DNA of 64,000 nt from Klebsormidium nitens (lineage: Eukaryota > Streptophyta > Klebsormidiophyceae > Klebsormidiales > Klebsormidiaceae), in contig DF237436.1 of NCBI GenBank assembly GCA_000708835.1, positions 1-64,000 on the forward strand. Direction: 5' to 3'. A model generated the notes under the pieces. That model saw only the letters and a list, made by a program, of their open reading frames with translations, had not been told where the DNA came from and ran no database searches. This document shows positions 14,301-25,191 of the stretch, piece by piece. Within the stretch, counting starts at the first letter, position 1. Each line of letters begins with the position of its first letter. Both the position numbers and the translations under genes were made by a program.

Positions 14301-17300
14301 CTTAACCAAGGATGGGTCTGGGCTGGTTCTGGGCTGCTTAGAAAGTGGGTTTATCTCCCCGTCAAGCGGACTTGGATGTAAGCAGCCTTGGAACAAGGTC
14401 AAAACCCGGTTACTTGACCGATAACTTTGGAGTCAATTCTAGTAGTTAGCGTGGTTAGCGGCCAGAACTTCCTGTGTGCAAATGGTCGGTCTTCTTCCCT
14501 CTTGAACAGTTTGCAAAGCTTTCCGTTTGGTTCCATCTTTTGAAGACGCCGACGAAGCTTGCCTTCTTGAGAGCAGATGCGAACTGCAGAACTCTCATTG
14601 GAAACTGCCAACGCTGCCTTAGATTCTAGGAGGCTCTCATCTGTAAAAGCGAAAGGAACGATTGCCCTGCTAGCGACCCTGCCCGAGAAAAACCTATACT
14701 TGAAGCAGGAAAATGACCCGCTGTGCCTCAGACGAGATCGTGGATTCCCCACCTGCCTAAGCGCACTCTAAACCACCCCCCTTGTACTAGTAAGCCGTTC
14801 GAGCACGAAGCTGTGCGTAAACGCGGACGTTTTAGTATATTCAAGCCAGAAGCTGCTATCAGCATTAACCAAACCGAGCGGTCTCGATGAAGGAAGCCTT
14901 GTAGAACAATTCAGGCTAGAACAAGGGGGGGTGCCTCATAGTGTCGCTTACCTGCACTCCTCGCTAACGAAGTCAAAAAAGAAGCACGCGAGCGAGTCTT
15001 TTTTCCCCTCCGCCTCGCACCCTTCGTGGCTCGCCGGTTGGTACGTGTGAGGCAGCACCAGCACGCGGTTGTGGATCAGGGCGGCCGCCAGAATAATGGT
15101 CCACCCGTGCAACTGAGAACCCAGCCCGTGCACTTCGACAGTCCACCAGTCAGCCACCAGGAAGCGCAGGTTGGGGTCGTGGCAATCCTGCGGGTTCGGC
15201 AGGATTTAACCGAAGGTTAGTTGCCGGTTAGGATCTTAAACTAAGCTGGGGTTGATCAAAGAGTTGAGGGACCCTAGGAAGGACGTTTGCAGGAGCCTAA
15301 GCGGTTACGAGAGGGCTCGCCAAGAGATGTCTGAGGCGTGAGGAGTTCGTCGAGTGCCCACCTCCAGCTTCGATGCCCAACGCTTGCTTTATCTGACCTA
15401 ATTCCAGCTTTGACGGGTCGTCTGCCTTTGACGTATGACTGGAAGCGAGAATATGAACGGCCAATAGTATAGAGGTTACTTCCTCAGAGAAAACTTGTCC
15501 TTGACAAGTTACTTCCAGAAATGCTCTGCCGTCAATCTTTGATCAATATGCTGTTAGCCGTCTGCTTAACCTTCTGCTGGTTTCCTATCCTGCCCCCGTC
15601 AAGCTACCGTTGAACCAACCGACGCAGCCAAGAAGAACAGAACTCCCATCGGCGTGCAACTCATTGTTGCGGCGTGAAAAATGTGCCCAGTTAAAGCTTT
15701 CCTTACAGCTGGATGCTGATGCGCCCAGATGTCCGCCTGCGCACGCCGTGTTGCTGGGATGTTGTCGATGTCTGCCCCGTACACCCACGGGGGCTGGGAG
15801 GTATTCACACCCCCGTCGCCCTGGCCAAATATGTGCCCGCTGTGCCACAGTGGTAATGCCCCGTCTTCACCCCGGGTCTCCCAGGCTGTACGGTCCGCCG
15901 TCACTTTAGCGCAGTCCTGTAGCGGAACATACGCCTTTCTAGATCTGAGACTTAAGCTAAGAGAGATTGAGACTAAGAAAGACTCAGACTGCATTCTACA
16001 TTCAGATTACCAGGAGCCTCAGCTTCCCAAACCCAGCAAAAAACAGCCCCTCATTGTTCTCAGTACGCCAAAGTTACGGCTTATGAAGGGCTTCCTCACG
16101 GGATCTCCAATTGACAAGGCGCTGCTAATCAGTCAAAATGCGGAATTGCTCAATCAGAAGAACGTTTAAATGTCCGGCTTGGGTTCGGCTTACGAACCCC
16201 CTATGCAGTATCGGTTCAACGAGGCGCTTTAAAAGTATGCGCTCTTACAAGCTACAAGTACGAGCTCAAACGAGCACGGTTCGATTCGAAGGAATTCTAC
16301 TGCGAAAGGAGTTCCGTAACTGGAGAAATCAAATCACAAGGGTTCTGCAGACGGCACTGCCGAAGCTCTCTCCTAGTAAGTGGACTCTGAAAAAAACGGA
16401 GCAATTGGGCGTTGTCTAAAAGAGCACCAGCTAGAGCGGCAATCACATCGACCTACGAAACGGAAAGCTTCTCAATCATCGTGACACTACATGTGCCGCG
16501 AAAGTCGAAGGGAACGTCAAATTTCTCTTTTCGGTCCCAAGCTACTCTTTTCCTAATCCACCTTGCTATCCCGCCAACAGCCTTTACCTGTAAGTGAGGG
16601 GGCGGGAGCATTCCTGGAGACTGTACTGGAGCGCCCTTGAAGTGCAGGTCCTCCACAGCATACGCGCTCGACCATCCCTCCCATAGCTTATCCACTTCCT
16701 CCTCACTAGGGACATTTTCGTCCGTTTCTGCGCTTAGCTTGCGGTCAGGAACCGACTCCTGCGCCTTGGCGAGTCTGGCTTCGACCTGTCATGGAAGATG
16801 CCGTTCGGTTTGCTCTGGTCGACTCCACTAAGGCAAGTATTGGAAGCAAACAGCATTTTAGTGGCTGCTCGCAGATATTGTCTAACAACACTGCCCGCGA
16901 ACATTCTTGGGTGTGGTTCTGCTGTGGGGACTTCTTCTTCTCAATGAAAGGCACAAGCTGATAGAAGCCCCTAACGTTTGAGGTACCAGTTTAGCAACGA
17001 CAAAGAAAGCTCCTTTCCTCGAAAGTCAAAGGCTAGACAGCCAAATGAAACCAGATAGCCGACCTCATCTGCTTAGGAGCTGTCGATCTGTTGATCTTGC
17101 ACTAAACCGCCAGTTTCCTCTCAGTTTCGAATCATAGTAGAGTGCTACCAGGAAACCACTGTCTGCTGCGCCAGTCTGGCAGGGGCAACAGCTTTTCGAG
17201 TGGGCTCCCCAGCCTCTCCTTCTCCTCCGCAGACAGGTTGTACATCCAATCAACAGAAGCGCGGCAAGCCTCGTGGTTCGAAGATGGACAAGTTTGAGGA

Positions 17301-18666
17301 AAGTTGCATGGATTTCTTAAACAGACAGGGACTGTGCGCTTACGCCTGCAAGCGCTTCCTTCCAGCCCGCTGCGGACCCTTCAACCTGCGCCACTATGCG
17401 TGCTGTGAGGTCTCCAAACGCCCCCGCCTTTAGCTCCGTTGTTGCTTCCATTCTTGACAGTTTCTCTGTCAAAGTCGCCAGGGTCGTGTTCACACTGCCC
17501 TCCCGCACCACTGAGACGACCTGCAGAACGGGGGTGGGAAAAAGGACTCGATTGCTGGCAATGTGGAGGGCTCATCATCTGAGGTTCTGCTCTTGTGCAG
17601 TGGTAAGCCCAGAATTGTGTGAACAGTATCAATTGTACAAGACTAAAAGCCTTTTTTCACAAAGCTATATCAATTTTTGAGGTCTCCTACCCACTGTCCA
17701 AAGAGCTCTAGGTGCAGGGTCATACTTTTGGCACCACTCAAGTGGGTCCCTTCACTATATTGATGCAAGACAGCTTGTGATTTCTAGGTCGAGAGCAGAG
17801 AGCATCTTGACGGTATAGCATCTTAAGAAGAAATCTTTTTCCAGAGAATCTTAAGAACAGCATCTTTAGAACCCTGACCATCTTTTATCGTCTTTAGAAG
17901 AGATTATCTGTGGAGCGTCAAGCATTGATGCTACTCTTTACATTCTAGCCCAATTCTGCTTACAATCGGGTCCTTAAGAGACAACCAAATAATGAAAAAA
18001 TAATGTGTGTCTGTTTAGCAAGGCCAGCAAAGTTTCTGGAATTTAGCACTTTCGTCCAAGCTGCAATTCAGTCTTCTAAAGGTGGTAGTAAATTACCAGA
18101 TGGTAGAAGGGAGTACGCACAGATATCTTGTGTGTTCCAAATGGCTTGTAGTGGAATCGCTACAGCTTTGACATTTAATCCTGAAAGTTGTGGTCTGTGT
18201 GCCAAGCTTTGTCTCAGACTTGCCTACGGTTGCTTTCCAGGGGGGACATAAAAGTTGGCTAAGGATCTGTGGCAGTCTGACAACGTTTTCTTGATAGGCC
18301 GAATGTCCTCCCTTCCATTTCAGAAAAGCAGTGACCCGTCGAAGCAGTTCTTCATTCACATAACAGACATCTGCATTCTGGGGTCTTCAGTGCCTTTCAA
18401 AGACTAAGAAGGACCAACAGGTCGTTTAAAGCAGAGAAGAATCTCACCGTCGGACCGGCACAGAACGGCAGCAGCAGGCCAAAGCTGTGGTACAGCTGCT
18501 GAAAAGAGCTGTCAAACGCACTCGACGACATGTTGAGAGATCCGAGGGATTGCAGGATGGAGCTCAGTCCAAAGCCCATCACAAATAAAAGGACCGCTGT
18601 CATGGGCCCAAAGCGCATGCCCCCACCCCCGAGGGGGGGCGCATCCCCTCGCTTGAGGAGCTTCAT
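11301..18666 (-). CDS. FUT8-like (GT23) fucosyltransferase, type II membrane protein
   Basis: Nine exons read 18666-18448, 17520-17344, 16785-16588, 15916-15707, 15187-14952, 14249-14090, 13441-13241, 12450-12200 and 11592-11301, all phase-consistent, giving 647 residues. A short cytosolic tail and signal anchor (MTAVLLFVMGFGLSSIL) are followed by a helical, charged stem (exons 2-3). The catalytic region starts near residue 268. Motifs matching animal FUT8 in order are GSQLHGWTIILAAALIHNR, WWRAQATKYLLRW (about 435), HVRQGDK (518-524, FUT8 has HVRRTDK) and a final SNWNRLIDEIRR segment. The family moves fucose from GDP-fucose to the core GlcNAc of N-glycans in the Golgi. The first arginine of the GDP-binding pair is kept and the second is Gln. 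There is no C-terminal SH3 domain; the protein ends about 30 residues after the last motif. Acceptor specificity is unknown. Confidence 0.82.
13149..13275. repeat. Duplicated exon-7/donor junction (about 86-bp unit)
   Basis: A 41-bp block at 13235-13275 spans the end of exon 7 (coding NRERHRVYGKQ) and its donor. It recurs at 13149-13189 in the following intron with three mismatches. Flanking TCATACGAGCA is repeated at the same spacing, so the unit is about 86 bp. The copy keeps an intact, stronger donor (GTGAGC against GTGGGC). Confidence 0.85.
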
Positions 18667-19845
18667 GCTCGTGCGAGGAGCGCTCCAGGGGAGTGAGGAA
18701 CTGAGTTTACCAACTGCAGTAGAAAATATGCTGCTCTTTCAATTGGGGATGCGCGCAACAACATTCACTGTGGTCTACCTGCACAAAACAGGTCAAGAAA
18801 GACTCAATATTCCAAAACATAATAAATGCAAGAACGAGCCTCTTGCCGGCTGCATGCTTGATGAGCATTTTGCTGATGGGCTTCCAATGTCACCCGCTTT
18901 CCTCACCTTGGTTTTTCTGCAGCGCGCCTTGTTCTGATAGATGCGCAGAGCGGGATTGATCAGGCAACTGTTTCCTTGTCACACTTACAAGGTGTATGGT
19001 CCTGAGTAGTTATGGGGTTCTGGGAGATCACTGCTTAGTCCATGACCATGAAGCTTCAATTCGTGCTGAAGAAACATGGTTCATTGCGTTGCAATGGTGA
19101 GAAATGTCAGCTCGCAAGCAGATATGTACTAGGACACTTGAGCTGCGAGCTGGCAGCTACAGCTTGCAAATAGGTAGGCGCCATGAAGAAAACTGCAGCG
19201 AAGTTGAGATGCACACGTGCTGTGGGCTCTACATCCGGTAGTGCCTAGTCGCTGTGCTCTGTTGCAACTTCCGCATGTCGGGGCCTTTTCCATGGGCGGA
19301 GTACTGGAAGTAAACAAATATTAGTACCTACCAATCATTGCTTTGGCATGCTGCAAAGCTGCGTACCCATACTCGGTACTCGGCAACTTGCAGGTCACAT
19401 GAAACTATCGCCGAGATAGAAGCTGTTACCGGTGTGCGGTAACGGCACCGTGCACAGTCCCACTGGACGGGTGGTCGTGAGCTGAACCTTGCTGAATGCG
19501 AAGAACGGCACCCCACCGGCTGAAAACCGGCTTGCGACGCCGGGAGTCAAGCCTTGTGGAGCAAGCGTGGTGCCCGGGGCTTAAAGCAAAATCACATATT
19601 GTCGATCAATGGATCTTTGAACCCCTATAATTGGTTTGAACCGGGTGGTCAAAGGGCATTCTGTCGAACAAAGACAAACTAGTGATCGATCCGGTTATTT
19701 AATCCGCTCCAGAGTCCGCACCCAAACCAACCCAAATCTATTATTTCTTCCTGGGTAATCGCACCTGCTCCCGGGCATGACCTTATCATCTGCCCGATAT
19801 CTCTAAGATTCCTAGGGCGTCGAAACCGGTGGCCGGCTTGTCCAA

Positions 19846-20098
19846 GTACCGAGCCGGGGGTTGTACCTGTACCTGCGAAAGCGTCGTCAGAGTTTGCGCG
19901 AGTACCTAGATAGCTCAAGCGGCGCTCCATAATGTACCTCTTTGTCGGCCGGTCTGGATACCTTAGTACCTATTGTATTTGAGACCGAGAAATTACCGTA
20001 CTGTAGGTAGGTACCCAGTGCGGCGTGCCGGTCGATCGTACACAATTTAATCAAGGTGTGTCCTTCAATAGGTACGGTACGTACATCCATTTCTGTAC
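19846..20098. promoter_or_regulatory. Cluster of 13 GTAC cores
   Basis: GTAC occurs at 19846, 19863, 19869, 19902, 19934, 19976, 19998, 20011, 20038, 20072, 20077, 20081 and 20095. About one would be expected by chance in 250 bases. GTAC is the core recognised by plant and algal SBP/SPL factors such as the copper regulator CRR1. That this cluster is such an element is inference; it could also be a degenerate repeat of GGTACC-like units. Confidence 0.4.
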
Positions 20099-20790
20099 CT
20101 GACGTGCACGTGGACTAGTGCACTGTCCAGTGACTCAAGTGTCCACTGCAAAACGGGCTTTCTGATGAAAATTTGATGATGTTTCCTGCAGCTCATGTGA
20201 GTTGCATGAGTTGCTGAAGAAAGGTAAAAGTGCACGCATACCTCAGGTCGAAAAAGACGTTATTGATTCTTGAATGATTGATACGAGCAACAGGAATGCA
20301 GCGCTGCAGACATTCAGGTTCATCCGCGGACTCCTCTGCAAGCTGTGTTAAAGCTGGTAGTCCTACCTGAGTCTTGCGCACCTCTTGATCACCGGTGCGC
20401 GTGCATATGCATCTCGTGCAGGCGTTCCTACTTATATAACCTAGTGTATGTCATGAGGTTACACTGTGATTGGCAGAGCCTGAGAAACTAGAGCCAGGAG
20501 CTCGATCAGGGGCTTGCGTAAGGCCTTCAGATTCTCGCCAATATTACGCTGCATCAAACCAAGCTGTGACTGGGGTGGACAGCTTGTCTACAAGATATGC
20601 ATTAAAGTGATCTCCAAAAGTCAGCGGGCTTGTATGCAAGCTTACAATTGCTACAGCTCTAGTACGTATATAGTTAAAGCTGTGGCCAGTGGTGCGGGGG
20701 GGAAAAGAGCAAGAGAGAATCGCTTGGAACTGGACGCATGATGCGCCGATGGGCGTATCTTCAGCATGAACAACGGCAATAATACGAGCC

Positions 20791-20799
20791 TATATAAGG
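20791..20799 (+). promoter_or_regulatory. TATA box of the PC-esterase-like gene
   Basis: TATATAAGG lies 54 bases before the ATG at 20845, giving a likely short 5' leader starting near 20820. Confidence 0.6.
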
Positions 20800-20844
20800 A
20801 GGCAGTGAAGTGCGCAGAGAGACAAAACCTTGCCAAAACTCAAG

Positions 20845-23800
20845 ATGCCCTTCTCTCACCTGGCCAAGCATGCCACACTAGGCCAAGTCTTTTCCTTCAC
20901 GTTTCTGTTCGGCCTCGTGCTTGGGTGCCTGTTATCGGCTGTGATTCGTGATGCCGGAATTGAGAGTGGTTTCAGCTTATGTGATACCACAAAGGAAGTG
21001 CTACATTCTCGCCTCCTACTACAACGCACGTTGGAACAACCGACCAAAAAAAGTACAGCTGGCAGCATTGCACAAGTGACAGATGGCAGCAGCAAGGAAG
21101 CTGAGAGCCTTGCCCAGCTCCATCAACAGGTGGAGCTCCTTGAGAAGACCCGAGATCTGGAAGCGAAGGTATTAAGTCTCAAGCAACAGCTGGCAGAAGC
21201 TCTGAAAACAAACGAGAGTCTGACAGCAGTAAGCGGAAGCGAGGCACACACTGGCGTGTTGCCAGGTGTCAGCAGCTTACGAGAAACAGGAGGTGGCACA
21301 GCTGGGCTGGCGGCGAATCCATTACTGAAGGATGCAAAACTACATGGAGGCACTCGAACAGGGGAGCAAGGTGGCGAGATGCCATTGGCTGGGTCCCAGT
21401 GTGGTGCGGCGCAGTTCCGACACCTGGCAGAAGGAATAATGGTAGACGGGCCTTGCGAATGTGTGGTTGGCGTGCTGTGCAGTCTGACCGTCCTTTCAGA
21501 AAACGAGACCTACTGGGATACGCTGAATAAGGAGGCGCAGGAGATTGTACTGTACTTTCTGGGGCCGTCCAGAGCAGTCGCAGAGCTGCAGGCCAATCAT
21601 TTCAGCCCCGCCAGAGCGTCGTGGACGGCTAGCTTCCGGCTGTGGGATGCCGGGGATTACCAGGCTATTATTCTGGGGGGCTGCAACGCAGCGAGCGGTT
21701 TGGAAAAGCTAGCCGATTTTAGCGTCACCATTGTTCCTAGGCAGGGGGGTGGTCAACTGACCCCCTGTAGTTACGGACAGGGTTTCCAGTGGGTCAAGCA
21801 GGGGGAGGACAAGTGGGAGTGGACTAATCACCCGTGCGCCCCACCGGTGGTTCCTGCGGCGGACTACGCATACCTGATGCGGAGGAAGGGTTTCCGGCGG
21901 GTGCTGTTCGTAGGGGACTGCCATCAGCGCGTACTCTATCAGCACCTCAAGAATTTGCTGGGTGCCCCAATTGGGGACGACGACCTCAACAAGCCCAAGC
22001 ACGACATGAAGGAGGTGATCAACGCGGGCGACCCGGAGAGGGAACTGCATCTGCACTTCTACTGGGTAGATGGGTGAGTAAACCCGATGTACACTCAAGC
22101 AAATCTATAATTGTGCAAGCTACAAAAGTGCTGGCAATTGTTAATCTCTTCCGTATATCCTCATTAGACTAAACCAGGGTTGTTTCATGCCCTGTCTCTC
22201 GAGATCTGTGGGACGGCCAGAAGCATAGCGCAGGCCCCACCTCAACTTCTCCCACCCCGACTTGTGTTGCGTCTATATTGCACCACCTTAACGCCTTCGC
22301 CGCAATTTCTTTTCTCTGCTTTCATTTTCATAACTTCCCCGTTGTAATATCCTAGCTCTGCTTTGCTCTTCTCACTCAAACTTGCTTGCAATGGACTGCA
22401 ATTGTGTGGCTGCACGTTTCCAGTCTCGTCAAGATCGAAATGCATCGAGATTGGCTGCAAGAGCTGTTTGGGGAACGAAAAGCCCGGACCCGCTTTTGTT
22501 GTAAAGATGTCGGCACCGTTCGCTGAAGCAGGCCCCTTCAGGACGCTTTGGAGTCATTTTATGAAAGCAACTAGACCGATCTAGCCCAGTAGAGATTCTC
22601 GTGATCAGATGTAAGGTCAGAGCTGGATTTTTCGAGGGCAGGCCTTGTTCGCGCAGGTCTTGTGATGAACTTTGAGTGTCGTGTCTCGTCTAGTTGGTGA
22701 ATGTAGACACTGTGGCTCGTCTGCTCTGGGAGAGTTTATGCTGTAAACGCGCTTCCTTCAGCAGAGGCCAACCTGCAATCCAGGTCATCAAGAATGTTTG
22801 ATCCTGCAGTTGGCCGTGTTTTCCGCATCAAGCAAGCTGGTCCGAGGATGTGAGCACAGATTGAACGCATTGAACATCGCTAGCAAACGGTCAAGACTGC
22901 AATCAATGGCTCCGAGACGTCCATCAATCGTCGGCTCGAACCCAGCCGATACAACAGCTGGCTTTTACCACAAAAGTGCTCCTTTTCCTTTAGTCAAAGA
23001 AAATAGTGAGAACGGACTCCCTGGATCAGATGTGTTGTCATCTTCGATTATCACCTTCAAAAGCCATTCACAATTAGTTTGTCCGTTAAACATTGACGGA
23101 CGTCGCAAGGACACTGGTTCCAACTGGTTCCTCTGATCTGACAATGCAGCCCTCGTTCATGTTTCCTTCTTTGCTGAGGAATCCCCGGACCGCATCCACG
23201 TCGTTCGTGCAGGATTTATGCCAACGGCGAGTTTGGCTGCACCGACCGAGGCATGTACTCCGGGCGAAACGAGACCAACTCGTACCCGCAGATCCAGCCC
23301 GGTAGGTTGTGCTTTCATTACACCACAGGCAGGGCCTGTGGCAACCGCCTGTGGTACTGTCGTACACTGTCTTTAATGTTATACGTTTCTACAATCTGTG
23401 ATGAGCATTTTGACATTCTCCCTCTGCTGGGCAAGTGCTCTCAGGACTCGGACTGCTAACCAAGGATCTGGAGACCCATCTAAACAAAAGAAAACGGAGA
23501 TTACCCATCGGACGTAGGAAGGGTGCATTCTGAATGTAGCTACGATCAGCATGTCGGTTGAGCGAACCTGGCTCACAAGTCCTGCTATTTCTCAGCCTCC
23601 TCGTCTCTGCAGGTGCTGACGTCATCTCGCTCGACGCCGGGCACTGGACGGCCTACTGGTGCACGGACGCGTGGCAGGCGTTCAACAAGCACCTGCCCGC
23701 GTATCTAGACTGGGGGGAAAGTTTACTCAGCCCGCAGAGCCGCCTCGTGTGGCGCACCGCGCCGTCGTGGATGCCCGAGTGCCGCAGGAAGTACGTCACG

Positions 23801-23995
23801 CTGGCGTCACTCAACCGGCTTGCCCTAGAGGCGATTTCGTCCCGGCCATACGCCCCGTTTAGCAGCTGGGATGTTGAGGCTCCCCGTTTCTCGGAGCTCC
23901 GAGAGGGGCACTATTCTTGGACCACGGTGGATGATACTGGGTCGGAAGTAGTGAGGGGGGTGCGGTTGGGGAGGCTGTCGCGAAGGCGTTTATGA
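20845..23995 (+). CDS. Type II membrane protein, PC-esterase/NXPE-like
   Basis: Three exons, 20845-22073, 23213-23301 and 23613-23995, join in phase to give 566 residues. The ATG at 20845 is chosen over an in-frame TTG at 20830. Residues 13-36 (GQVFSFTFLFGLVLGCLLSA) form a signal anchor, followed by a coiled-coil, Gln/Glu-rich stem to about residue 125. A lumenal region carries CSYGQGFQWV and HPCAPP and then FVGDCHQRVLYQHL. This resembles the GDSxxR block of the PC-esterase group (TBL/PMR5 and NXPE proteins), several of which act as polysaccharide O-acetyltransferases in the Golgi. The C-terminal exon has LDAGHW and SSWDVEAPRF...EGHYSW, which could supply the Asp/His of the triad. The nucleophile serine is replaced by Cys359. 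Family assignment is from motifs only. Confidence 0.7.
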
Positions 23996-25191
23996 CGTGG
24001 AGTATTCACACTTTGCAATGAAGTTCTCGGAAAGTACGGTCCAGAGGAAACAAGGCACAGCTTTTGCACTGACTACGCTGCTCGCAACTGGTTTTCTCTT
24101 TTGTACCGTGTATCTTGTTACAATTAGAGCAGAATACAGAACGCTTGCAATCCCGCCTGATCGACCGAGGCAGACCTCTTCCGAACCAACGACTCCTGGA
24201 CCATATGTACAGAGCGATAGAAATGGCTTCAATTGTAGAGTCAAGAAGCCAGATTCTCATATGTAAATGATCAACTGAGACCACAATCACCAAGACTGCT
24301 TCCACTTGAGCACATCGTGTCACCACTGATTAGAGTGACACCCCAGGTCACTTTGCCTGGCGCAGAATTTCATCCTTGTCACAATATAAGCCGACTACGC
24401 AAAGCTGCGCGCGGCGGTATCTTGAACGTGCCGTTGCGGTCCGCCTGTTGAACACTCAACGGCAGTGCCCCCTACGATGTTCCAAGGTTCGCTAGCTTGC
24501 AGGCTACTGTAAGGACCAGAGACTCACGACGACTAGCCTGCCACCAATCTCAAGGTGAGATCATGATTTCATACAGAGGTACTCCTTACATGCCGCGCGC
24601 GTTGCATGTATACAGCTTGCCAAGTTGCTTTGAACACTTGGCACAATAAGTCAGTAATATATCGCATCGTTGTCCGGATGGCTATGCTTGATGCATCACT
24701 TAATCAGCGCGGCCTGCCGGGAGCACCGGCCATGATCCTTCGAAGGCCAATACAACTGCCCCGCGAGTCACGCACGGCCACCACGTGACTTCAGATCACC
24801 GATCGCGATGCAACTTAGCTCGGCCCCGCTGGATGCACTTAACAATTGCCTCGAGGGTTGTTATGTGTACAAGAACGTCTATGCGATATTGCTGCGAATC
24901 GAAAATTTGCAGCAATCGGTGTGTATGCTCGATAGACACGTGAAATGGACGGCCGGCAAGTACTCATCATTTACGGGTTCGACTGGACTCGCAATAAGTG
25001 GAACATTCTGCATATTCCGGTTTGTGCGTTCATTTATAGAGACATCTAACTCGTGAAGCGTCGAGCACGGCAGGACTGGTCGTCGACGCTGCGTGTAGAA
25101 AAGTTTCGAAGGTGCCACAAATGGCGCCGAAAGGAGGAGCGTACGCTCAGAAGAATAATTCCCGGTTCCGCCTGTCCACGACTGAACCGAC
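23996..25191. other. Convergent intergenic region
   Basis: Spacer between the stop of the PC-esterase-like gene (+) and the stop of the ABCA gene (-). No supported exon was found on either strand; it should contain both 3' UTRs. Confidence 0.5.

Larger units (their letters stand above)
18667..20844. other. Divergent promoter region
   Basis: A 2.2-kb region between the start codons of the FUT8-like gene (-) and the PC-esterase-like gene (+). It has no supported exon. It contains a TATA box for the + gene at 20791 and a striking cluster of GTAC cores at 19846-20098, listed separately. Confidence 0.6.

Noticed and set aside
16180-16300. tRNA-like GGTTCGATTCG box
   Set aside because: No acceptor stem or anticodon arm could be paired around it.
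17170-17250. Possible extra exon of the FUT8-like gene (LGSPLEKLLPLPDWRSRQWF)
   Set aside because: No good acceptor, and the flanking exons 17520-17344 and 16785-16588 already join in phase 0 without it.
20830-20844. Upstream extension of the PC-esterase-like gene
   Set aside because: It depends on a TTG as start; the ATG at 20845 is the first real initiator after the TATA box.
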